Part shown: one piece after another, positions 1 to 5,000 of the stretch | How the letters are laid out: every line of letters starts with the position of its first letter | How positions within the stretch are numbered: position 1 is the stretch's first letter | Source of the DNA: Methanolobus sp. UBA474 | GTDB taxonomy: Archaea; Halobacteriota; Methanosarcinia; Methanosarcinales; Methanosarcinaceae | DNA length: 5,776 bases | Reading direction: 5' to 3' | NCBI GenBank assembly: GCA_002501695.1 | Contig: DANZ01000088.1 | Coordinates: forward strand, 1-5,776 | Made by a program: the position numbers and the translations under genes | The notes under the pieces: generated by a model | Told to the model about the DNA's origin: nothing | The model's input: the letters and a program-made list of their open reading frames with translations, nothing else | The model's database searches: none

Positions 1-165
1 ATGTATGATCATAATGTTCTTGAACCTCTGAGGATCAAGACCCAGGCCATCAACGCGGCTACAGAAGCAACCGTAATGATACTCCGGATCGATGATGTGG
101 TTGCAGCAAGCTCCAGGAAATCCGCAATGCCTCCTGGAATGCCCCAGCCTGACATGGGCATGTAA
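1..165 (+). CDS. Thermosome (group II chaperonin) subunit, C-terminal fragment
   Basis: This is the last 54 codons of a gene whose 5' part lies left of the window; frame 1 is open from base 1 to the TAA at 163-165. The residues LEPLRIKTQAINAATEAT followed by VMILRIDDVVAAS are the characteristic end of the equatorial ATPase domain of archaeal thermosome subunits, the ATP-driven double-ring protein-folding chamber of the archaeal cytosol. The tail after this is short and rich in Met and Pro (MPPGMPQPDMGM). It is a reduced version of the Gly/Met-rich disordered tail usual in the family, which points into the folding cavity. Which paralogue (alpha, beta or gamma) this is cannot be told from the fragment. 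The first in-window ATG is an internal methionine, not the start. The gene is functionally unrelated to the biotin operon downstream and is separated from it by about 290 bases. Confidence 0.93.
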   Translation: MYDHNVLEPLRIKTQAINAATEATVMILRIDDVVAASSRKSAMPPGMPQPDMGM

Positions 166-189
166 GTTTCGCGCAAATTTATTTAAATG

Positions 190-249
190 GTGTCGGACTT
201 CCCGGCACTGTTACATCTTTTTAAGGTGCTGTTGTTCTCCTGTTTTTTT
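190..249 (+). terminator. Possible hairpin plus oligo-T terminator after the thermosome gene
   Basis: A 7-bp stem (GTGTCGG at 190-196 with CCGGCAC at 202-208, one G-T wobble) closes a 5-base loop 25 bases after the thermosome stop. T-rich runs follow at about 216-222 and 242-248. Archaeal RNA polymerase commonly terminates at oligo-T tracts, with or without a hairpin. The position fits the thermosome transcript, but the assignment rests on structure and location only. Confidence 0.4.
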
Positions 250-290
250 GAAGACTTATTTTCTATTGTAAACCTACTTGTCTCTTCTTA

Positions 291-331
291 AGATAAGTTT
301 TTTATAGTATGTAAACCATGTGAAAAAAAAG
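291..331 (+). promoter_or_regulatory. Candidate archaeal promoter (BRE/TATA) of the bioY operon
   Basis: A purine-rich stretch at 291-297 (AGATAAG, a possible BRE) is followed by a TATA-like TTTTATAG at 300-307. The usual archaeal spacing of about 25 bases places the transcription start near 327-331. That would give a leader of about 130 bases before the bioY GTG. The predicted start falls inside the BirA-like inverted repeat at 310-338, so a bound repressor would block initiation. An AT-rich TAATATTA at 398-405 is an alternative TATA element that would give a much shorter leader. Confidence 0.4.
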
Positions 332-338
332 GTTGACA
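310..338 (+). promoter_or_regulatory. BirA-like (biotin repressor) operator candidate
   Basis: TGTAAACC (310-317) and GGTTGACA (331-338) form an inverted repeat with one mismatch in eight, separated by 13 bases. The bacterial BirA operator is TTGTAAACC and GGTTTACAA with a spacer of about 14-16, and BirA-type sites are known ahead of biotin genes, including bioY, in several bacteria and archaea. The half-sites match well and the gene downstream is a biotin transporter, which is the expected target. The spacer is slightly short and no birA gene is visible here, so the identity of the repressor is inferred. Confidence 0.55.
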
Positions 339-446
339 CGAGTTGTATTACCCGGTATTGTCCCTCGGTAGATACGGCACTGCCAATACTGTGCAGCTAA
401 TATTATGCAGCTTCATTTCCTCTTTATCGTAAACCTCTTTCATATT

Positions 447-450
447 GGAG
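447..450 (+). promoter_or_regulatory. Ribosome binding site that fixes the GTG start of bioY
   Basis: GGAG lies 7 bases before the GTG at 458-460. In this frame a stop at 398-400 precedes it with no ATG, GTG or TTG in between. The next candidate, an ATG at 509, has no comparable Shine-Dalgarno match. This supports GTG initiation. Confidence 0.65.
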
Positions 451-457
451 AAAAATT

Positions 458-1012
458 GTGAACGAAAGTTACCATTACGAAAGTCACTATGAGAGTGATG
501 TCCGTAAAATGTCCATGGCATCGCTTTTCGCTGCGCTGATAGCCGTAGGAGCATTCATCAAGGTCCCTCTCCCCCTCGGCCCCGTGCCGATAACTCTGCA
601 GGTGCTTTTCATTTTCCTTGCAGGTGCCTTGCTTGGTGCGCGCTGGGGTCTTATAAGTGTCGCTGTCTACCTGTTGCTTGGTATTGTGGGGCTGCCCGTG
701 TTCTCGGGTGGTTCTTCAGGCATTGGCGTGCTGTTTGGGCCTACGGGAGGATATCTGGCAGGCTTTGCAGTTGCTGCTTTTATAATCGGTTCACTTTCTG
801 TAAAATGGGGTACTTCCAATGTGTTCAGGAACGCTGTATGCATGTCCGCTGGTTTGTTCACGATATACCTGCTGGGTGCCGGTTACCTGATGTATGTTGC
901 AGATCTTTCAGTGGAGAGTGCTATTCTGTTGGGTGTTGTCCCCTTCTTGCCCGGAGATCTGCTGAAGTTGGCACTTTCTTCGATCATAGTTGCAAAGTAT
1001 TCGCTTGACTGA
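458..1012 (+). CDS. bioY: BioY, biotin-specific S component of an ECF transporter
   Basis: BioY is the membrane protein that captures biotin at high affinity and hands it to the energy-coupling module for ATP-driven import. The 184-residue product has the family length and about six hydrophobic segments. Hallmarks are PLPLGPVPITLQ (residues 37-48), the AGALLGARWG stretch (55-64), VGLPVFSGGSSG (77-88), FGPTGGYLAGF (93-103), and PGDLLK (165-170). In the last motif D167 and K170 have the spacing of the Asp/Lys pair that contacts biotin in the structurally studied BioY. The N-terminal 17 residues are polar, with a small YES/HYES repetition, and probably cytosolic. The GTG start is chosen for its GGAG. 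It is the first gene of a four-gene operon with both ATPases and the coupling protein, so the transporter is complete. The upstream BirA-like repeat suggests repression when biotin is plentiful. Methanogens need biotin for pyruvate carboxylase, so this could be a salvage route. Confidence 0.93.
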   Translation: MNESYHYESHYESDVRKMSMASLFAALIAVGAFIKVPLPLGPVPITLQVLFIFLAGALLGARWGLISVAVYLLLGIVGLPVFSGGSSGIGVLFGPTGGYLAGFAVAAFIIGSLSVKWGTSNVFRNAVCMSAGLFTIYLLGAGYLMYVADLSVESAILLGVVPFLPGDLLKLALSSIIVAKYSLD

Positions 1013-1034
1013 TCCTTATGCCTGTACGACGACC

Positions 1035-1847
1035 ATGATAGATATCCGTAAGCTCAGATATAATTACCCGGATGGGACACTTGCTCTGGACTCAGTAGAC
1101 CTGCACATTGGCAGGGGTGAATTCCTTGTAATTGCAGGGAGGAACGGCAGCGGTAAATCTTCCCTTGTCCGCCATATGAATGCGCTGCTCCTGCCATCCG
1201 AAGGTTTCGTATCTGTTAACGGGCTGTGCACATCACAGAAGAAGCACCATCCGGACATTCGCAGGGCAGTCGGCATGGTCTTCCAGGAACCTGATTCTCA
1301 GTTCATTGGGATGACAGTCGAGGAGGATATCGCCTTTGGCCCGGAGAACCTCGGTCTGCCTTCTTCGAGGATAAGGGAGCTTGTGGATATGTCTATGACA
1401 ACACTCGGGATTTCCGGTCTCCGATATCTTTCTCCCCGATCACTGAGCGGCGGGCAGAAACAGAAGGTCGCCACCGCAGGTGTGCTTGCAATGGAACCTG
1501 AATGTGTTATCTTTGACGAGGTAACATCAATGCTAGACCCTCTCTCAAGGCAGGAAGTCCTTGGCGCCATCAGGCGCATTCATGCAGGAGGCACTACTGT
1601 CATCCACGTGACCCACAGGCTTGAAGAAGCTGTGGATGCGGACCGGCTGGTAATCATGGATTCCGGGAGGATAGTGGCAGATGACCTTCCACGCAATGTC
1701 TTCATGGAGCATGATCTTGAAGGATATGGTATTGAGATGCCTGTTATGGTGACACTTTCAAAGATGCTTGCAAGAGCTGGTTTTTCCGGCAGGCGACTTG
1801 CTCTTACAAAGGAGGAACTACTGGAGGATATATGTCAATTGAGGTAA
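1035..1847 (+). CDS. ecfA1: ECF transporter ATPase, EcfA1 type
   Basis: This is one of the two ABC-type ATPases that power ECF vitamin importers, acting on the cytosolic face as a heterodimer with the next gene's product. With the start at the ATG of 1035 the protein has 270 residues. It shows Walker A GRNGSGKSS (35-43), Q-loop VFQEPDSQF with Q84, the ABC signature LSGGQ (137-141), Walker B VIFDE (158-162) with E162 as the catalytic base, D-loop SMLDP (165-169) and switch His194. The TSMLDP wording and the C-terminal extension after residue 200 are typical of the A1 (CbiO-like) subfamily. The frame stays open upstream to a TTG at 990 inside bioY. That would add 15 residues with no family resemblance, so the ATG aligned with the usual N-terminus (MIDIRKLRYNYP) is preferred. 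It has no clear Shine-Dalgarno and lies 22 bases after the bioY stop, so coupled translation is likely. Other vitamin S components elsewhere could share this module. Confidence 0.92.
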   Translation: MIDIRKLRYNYPDGTLALDSVDLHIGRGEFLVIAGRNGSGKSSLVRHMNALLLPSEGFVSVNGLCTSQKKHHPDIRRAVGMVFQEPDSQFIGMTVEEDIAFGPENLGLPSSRIRELVDMSMTTLGISGLRYLSPRSLSGGQKQKVATAGVLAMEPECVIFDEVTSMLDPLSRQEVLGAIRRIHAGGTTVIHVTHRLEEAVDADRLVIMDSGRIVADDLPRNVFMEHDLEGYGIEMPVMVTLSKMLARAGFSGRRLALTKEELLEDICQLR

Positions 1848-2662
1848 AAGATGTGACTTTCCGCTACGCTCCCGGCACTCCCTTGGAAACGACCGCTCTT
1901 GAAGGCATCAGCCTTTCTATCAATAAAGGTGAGTTCGTCCTCATCAGCGGTGCAATTGGCTCCGGTAAATCCACACTTATCCGACATCTCAACGGATTGC
2001 TCAGACCTTCTTCGGGGCAGGTCACAGTTGACGGGATAGCTGCCCACGGGAAGAAAGTGAAAGCAAAGGTAGGTGTGCTTTTCCAGTTCCCGCATCAGCA
2101 GCTCTTCGGCAGGACCGTTTTTGAGGATGTGGCATTCGGCCCGGGGAATTTCGGTCTCCGAAATCCTGAACTGGAAAAGCATGTGCATGATGCTCTGGAA
2201 ATGCTGGGCCTGAGTCAAGGGATATGCCCGATATCCCCTTTCAGCCTGAGCGGAGGCCAGAAGAGATTGGTAGCTATAGCAGGTGTCCTGGCCTCCAGGC
2301 CGGATTATATTGTGCTGGATGAACCCCTTTCAGGTCTTGATGTCGGGCACAAAAAAAGCCTCCTGTCTGCACTGCAGCTCCTCTCCTCAAAAGGCACTTC
2401 CGTTGTCGTGGTATCCCACCAGGTATCTGACCTGCTGTCTGTTGCACAGAGGGTATTTTTACTTGATCGTGGCAGCCTTGTTTTCAGCGGGACTCCTGCA
2501 GAGTATGTCAGACATTCGCCACCTTCTATGCCCGAGATTAACTTCCTTATGAAAGAATTGCGCAGCAGGGGCTTTGATGTAAGGGACGATGCCTTCGGTA
2601 TAGATGATGCCTTCAGCGAGATAACCCGGGTGCTGGGATTAAAGGGGGCAGTAGAAGAATGA
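1832..2662 (+). CDS. ecfA2: ECF transporter ATPase, EcfA2 type
   Basis: This is the second ATPase of the ECF module, 276 residues, paired with EcfA1. It carries Walker A GAIGSGKST (40-48), Q-loop LFQFPHQQLF with Q85, signature LSGGQ (139-143), Walker B YIVLDE (159-164), D-loop SGLD (167-170) and switch His196. The FQFP...QLF Q-loop wording is the usual mark that separates A2 from A1 proteins, and the C-terminal part continues to the length normal for ECF ATPases. The ATG at 1832 overlaps the end of ecfA1 by 16 bases and has GGAGG at 1823-1827, 4 bases before it, inside the ecfA1 coding sequence. The gene's TGA in turn overlaps the ecfT start as ATGA. All nucleotide-binding residues are present in both ATPases, so both sites of the dimer should be hydrolysis-competent. 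Annotation systems may call it CbiO. Confidence 0.92.
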   Translation: MSIEVKDVTFRYAPGTPLETTALEGISLSINKGEFVLISGAIGSGKSTLIRHLNGLLRPSSGQVTVDGIAAHGKKVKAKVGVLFQFPHQQLFGRTVFEDVAFGPGNFGLRNPELEKHVHDALEMLGLSQGICPISPFSLSGGQKRLVAIAGVLASRPDYIVLDEPLSGLDVGHKKSLLSALQLLSSKGTSVVVVSHQVSDLLSVAQRVFLLDRGSLVFSGTPAEYVRHSPPSMPEINFLMKELRSRGFDVRDDAFGIDDAFSEITRVLGLKGAVEE

Positions 2663-3426
2663 ATACCCTTTTGTTCAGGTATGTTCCGGGAAACTCTTTT
2701 CTCCACAGGCTTGACCCGCGTGTCAAAATAACCGGCATGATGATTGTAAGCATCAGCATCTTCATGTCTTCATCGTTAAGGCAACTGGCTTCCGTAGCTC
2801 TGATCTTCTTTCTGTTGCTTCTTGTTTCCTCTATATCTCCTAAGATAATCTTCGATGCTGTCAGGCCAATGTTGCTGTTCCTGGCGGTTATCCTCATACT
2901 CCAGTTCTTCCTAATGGATGGGGAGCCTGTGTTCTACATCATGGGGCATGATGCCACATATGAAGGGCTACGGCATGGAGTTCTGCTGACACTGCGCTTT
3001 CTTTTTTTATTGATGTTCGCCTCACTTCTCACAGCTACTACGACTCCGTCGCTGGTAACCGTAGGGATGGAGCGAATGCTGCGCCCTCTTCCTCTTAGAA
3101 AGCTTGGCATTTCGTCCTTCGACCTTGCAACCATGGTATTCCTCTCCCTGCATTTTGTACCATTTCTTTACGGAAGCTTCAGCCACCTGCGGGATGCCCA
3201 GATCTCACGCGGTCTGGATATGAGGCGAAACCCCTTCGGAGCTGTGTATTCTCTCTCTGTCCCGATGGTACGCATTGCTATCACATCTGCAGAAGAAGTG
3301 GCTGTTGCTATGGAAAGCCGCTGTTACCAAGGGGGACATCGCAGCTCCCTTCATGCCCCTGTCCTGCAAAAAAAGGATCTGGCTGCCTTACTGGCTTTCA
3401 GCATTCTGGTGCTTGCGCTCGTTTGA
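2659..3426 (+). CDS. ecfT: ECF transporter transmembrane coupling protein EcfT
   Basis: EcfT is the membrane scaffold that links the two ATPases to the substrate-binding protein and turns ATP hydrolysis into toppling of BioY. The 255-residue product begins with the family opening FRYVPGNSFLHRLDPRVK (residues 6-23). Hydrophobic segments follow at about 24-36, 43-58, 71-86, 108-126 and 156-172, with a last one at the C-terminus (about 241-255). Between them lies the cytosolic helical part that holds the two coupling motifs, here QISRG (181-185) and ESRCY (219-223). These short Arg motifs dock into the ATPases. The canonical form is Ala-Arg-Gly or Ala-Arg-Ser, so Ser for Ala in both, and Cys for Gly in the second, are variations. 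The start overlaps the ecfA2 stop by four bases (ATGA). It is the last gene of the operon. The CbiQ branch for cobalt/nickel uptake is the nearest alternative, but the BioY neighbour argues for biotin. Confidence 0.9.
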   Translation: MNTLLFRYVPGNSFLHRLDPRVKITGMMIVSISIFMSSSLRQLASVALIFFLLLLVSSISPKIIFDAVRPMLLFLAVILILQFFLMDGEPVFYIMGHDATYEGLRHGVLLTLRFLFLLMFASLLTATTTPSLVTVGMERMLRPLPLRKLGISSFDLATMVFLSLHFVPFLYGSFSHLRDAQISRGLDMRRNPFGAVYSLSVPMVRIAITSAEEVAVAMESRCYQGGHRSSLHAPVLQKKDLAALLAFSILVLALV

Positions 3427-3510
3427 AGGAGGAACTTGTGTAATTAATTTCGCTTTGTTTCATTTGATGATCCAAAAAGCATAAATGTATGCACATATGT
3501 TCATCTATTT
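3427..3510 (+). promoter_or_regulatory. Promoter of the arsR-permease operon
   Basis: This 84-base gap separates two operons. AAAAAGC followed by the TATA-like ATAAATG at 3481-3487 would place the transcription start at about 3508-3511, at or next to the arsR ATG. No Shine-Dalgarno precedes that ATG (the bases before it are TCATCTATTT). The message may therefore be leaderless. T-rich bases at about 3447-3465 could end the ecfT transcript. A GGAGG at 3429-3433 has no meaningful reading frame after it. Confidence 0.4.
3489..3504 (+). promoter_or_regulatory. ArsR/SmtB-type operator palindrome
   Basis: ATGCACATATGTTCAT is a 16-base palindrome centred on CATATG with a single mismatched pair. It fits the TGAA-N6-TTCA core typical of SmtB/ArsR metal-sensor operators, with one arm changed to TGCA. 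It sits between the candidate TATA element and the arsR start codon, 6 bases before the ATG. There a bound apo-repressor would block the polymerase and autoregulate the operon. Confidence 0.6.
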
Positions 3511-3864
3511 ATGACTATTAACCCTGAGCATGTCTGCGCCGACGATGTTTCATTATCCGGGCTATCGCAAAGCCTTCCTTCCGAAGAGGAACTGTGCAGG
3601 ATATGCAACATCTTTAGTGCCCTCCAGTCCGAGACACGCCTTAAGATCCTTTTTCTCCTATGCCGGGGTGGTCTTTGTGTCAGGGAACTGGAGCAGATAC
3701 TCAATATTTCACAGCCGGCCATCTCCCACAGCCTGCGGACACTTCGCCAGCTTGACCTGGTACGCGTGAAGAAGGAAGGCAGGTTTGCAGTTTATCATAC
3801 TGCTGACGAACACGTGCACACTTTTCTTGATATGTGCAGAAAACACGTTTCTGAGTGTGAATGA
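3511..3864 (+). CDS. ArsR/SmtB-family metal-sensing repressor, predicted zinc sensor
   Basis: This is a 117-residue dimeric winged-helix repressor that should release DNA when it binds metal. The domain runs from about residue 26 to 113: SALQSETRLKILFLL (36-50) is the family entry helix, SQPAISHSLRTLRQLDLV (67-84) is the helix-turn-helix with recognition helix, and KKEGRFAVYH (87-96) is the wing. The C-terminal helix holds D99, H101, H112 and E115, which is exactly the D-x-H-x10-H-x2-E pattern of the alpha-5 zinc/cobalt site of SmtB. The alpha-3 motif reads LCVREL, with only one Cys (C56) where cadmium/lead or arsenic sensors have CVC. This argues against a classic CadC or ArsR site. Further cysteines (C9, C29, C32, C51, C109, C116) leave room for a second site. 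The ATG overlaps nothing upstream, and its TGA overlaps the permease ATG as ATGA. The operator palindrome directly upstream suggests autoregulation. Metal identity is inferred. Confidence 0.9.
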   Translation: MTINPEHVCADDVSLSGLSQSLPSEEELCRICNIFSALQSETRLKILFLLCRGGLCVRELEQILNISQPAISHSLRTLRQLDLVRVKKEGRFAVYHTADEHVHTFLDMCRKHVSECE

Positions 3865-4973
3865 TCATGATGGACATTATCTTTGTCGCATTTACAGGCA
3901 TTGCGCTGGAGTCATGGCGTCTCTTTGTGGAAATGGCTCCCTACCTCTTTCTGGGATTTGTGATGGCAGGTCTCCTGCATGTGTACATTCCTGAGAGACA
4001 GATCATGAAGTATCTTGGTAGTTCAGCTGGAAAGGTCAGGTCGGCGTTGCATGCGACATTGCTGGGCATTCCTATACCTCTCTGTTCGTGCGGCGTGGTG
4101 CCCACGGCACTATCCCTGCAGAAGAAGGGTGCTACAAAAGGTGCCACATTATCCTTCCTTATATCCACTCCCGAGACCGGCGTGGATTCAATAGCTATAA
4201 CCTATGCTCTGCTTGACCCTATAATGACAGTGTTCCGTCCGCTGGCAACTCTTATAACAGCTCTTTCGGCAGGGATAGCAGAGAACTTCCTCGATCATGA
4301 AGAACCACATGTCCCTGAGAAAAAAGCTGCTGACAAAAAGAACCTACTAATGATGCAGCCCCTTGCTGCATGCAGTGATGCATCCTGTTCCTGTCAGCCT
4401 GCTTCGATGGGAACGGACACTTCAGGGAAGGCCAGTTTCATGGGGGGCATAAGATATGCCTTTGTCGAGCTTCTGGGAGATATCTCCAAATGGCTGGTGG
4501 TTGGCATCGTCCTTGCGGGTATCATTTCGTATGCAGTGCCATATGAACTCGTGAGCTCTTACCTCGGAGGGGGCATTGCTTCCATGCTTTTCATGCTTGT
4601 AGTGGGCATCCCTCTCTACATCTGCGCCACATCCTCCACGCCTCTGGCAGCAGCACTCATCGCAAAAGGAATGAGCCCGGGAACAGCATTCGTTTTCCTG
4701 CTTGCCGGACCTGCGACCAACGCTGCGACAATTACAATGGTTGCGAAGTTCCTTGGCAAGAGGAGCGCCGCACTCTACCTTGCTACAATAGCAGTGTGTT
4801 CTCTGGGCTTTGGTCTGCTGCTTGACCTGATCTATTTCAGGATCGGTGTCGAGGCAAGCTCTGTGGTAGGCAGTGCAAGCGAGATATTGCCGGAGCCGGT
4901 GAAGGTCATATTCGCACTGATACTGATTCCTTTTATTGTGCACGGTATATCTAAAAAACATTGCAGGCAGTAA
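3861..4973 (+). CDS. Permease, SO_0444-like Cu/Zn efflux transporter (ArsP_1/PF03773 superfamily)
   Basis: This is a 370-residue polytopic membrane protein predicted to export metal ions. It has two homologous halves. The first half contains PIPLCSCGVVPTALSL (71-86), with the C75-S-C77-G motif, then KGATLSFLISTPETGVDSI (93-111). The second half contains GIPLYICATSSTPLAAALI (249-267), with C255, and FLLAGPATNAATI (279-291). These are the marks of the PF03773 permeases, and the STPETGVDS wording points to the SO_0444 Cu/Zn branch rather than methylarsenite ArsP. A soluble central loop (about 144-192) is charged and carries H146, H150, C171, C176 and C178, a plausible metal-collecting segment. 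ATGs at 3861, 3867 and 3870 are all possible starts. 3861 is chosen because it overlaps the arsR stop (ATGA), which implies translational coupling. The zinc-type sensor encoded immediately upstream supports zinc. Copper or organoarsenical substrates remain possible. Confidence 0.85.
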   Translation: MIMMDIIFVAFTGIALESWRLFVEMAPYLFLGFVMAGLLHVYIPERQIMKYLGSSAGKVRSALHATLLGIPIPLCSCGVVPTALSLQKKGATKGATLSFLISTPETGVDSIAITYALLDPIMTVFRPLATLITALSAGIAENFLDHEEPHVPEKKAADKKNLLMMQPLAACSDASCSCQPASMGTDTSGKASFMGGIRYAFVELLGDISKWLVVGIVLAGIISYAVPYELVSSYLGGGIASMLFMLVVGIPLYICATSSTPLAAALIAKGMSPGTAFVFLLAGPATNAATITMVAKFLGKRSAALYLATIAVCSLGFGLLLDLIYFRIGVEASSVVGSASEILPEPVKVIFALILIPFIVHGISKKHCRQ

Positions 4974-5000
4974 GGCTGCAGGTAAAACCACATATCGGCT
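4974..5000. other. Short convergent intergenic gap
   Basis: Only 27 bases separate the permease stop from the stop of the minus-strand ModE-like gene. A 5-bp inverted repeat (TGCAG at 4962-4966, CTGCA at 4976-4980) spans the permease stop. It has no following T-run on the plus strand, so I do not call it a terminator. Transcripts from the two sides probably overlap or end here. Confidence 0.5.

Larger units (their letters stand above)
266..435 (+). repeat. Three directly repeated GTAAACC half-sites
   Basis: TTGTAAACC (266-274), ATGTAAACC (309-317) and TCGTAAACC (427-435) lie in the same orientation in the bioY leader. The first is an exact match to one arm of the bacterial BirA operator. Only the middle copy has a convincing inverted partner at a suitable distance. 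The starts are 43 and 118 bases apart. The outer copies may be accessory or decayed sites, or chance matches in an AT-rich leader. Confidence 0.35.

Noticed and set aside
174..188. AT-rich AAATTTATTTAAAT just after the thermosome gene, resembling a TATA element
   Set aside because: It would fire about 250 bases before bioY and ahead of the terminator-like hairpin. It is more likely part of the thermosome 3' end than a promoter, though the sequence alone cannot exclude it.
348..554. A 68-codon minus-strand frame across the bioY leader and start
   Set aside because: It covers the presumed promoter leader and the bioY start, has no domain signature, and its composition is unremarkable.
990..1034. 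A 15-codon N-terminal extension of EcfA1 from a TTG within bioY
   Set aside because: The extra residues do not resemble ECF ATPase N-termini, there is no ribosome binding site, and the ATG at 1035 gives the normal family start.
1835..2218. A 127-codon minus-strand frame inside ecfA2 (also similar frames at 2305-2706 and 2613-2897)
   Set aside because: These are opposite-strand shadows of the ATPase and EcfT genes, which carry all the expected motifs on the plus strand.
3530..3994. Alternative plus-strand frames overlapping arsR and the permease start (3530-3769, 3785-3994)
   Set aside because: They overlap frames with strong family motifs and show no domain pattern of their own.
4962..4980. 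Inverted repeat TGCAG/CTGCA around the permease stop as a terminator
   Set aside because: The stem is only 5 bp with a 9-base loop and no T-run follows on the plus strand, so this is within chance expectation.
4422..4991. A 189-codon open frame on the minus strand, rich in Cys and His, opposite the permease gene
   Set aside because: It lies antisense to a clearly conserved permease frame. Its composition (many Cys, His, Arg and Gln) is what the complement of a hydrophobic membrane-protein gene gives, and it has no recognisable domain or ribosome binding site.
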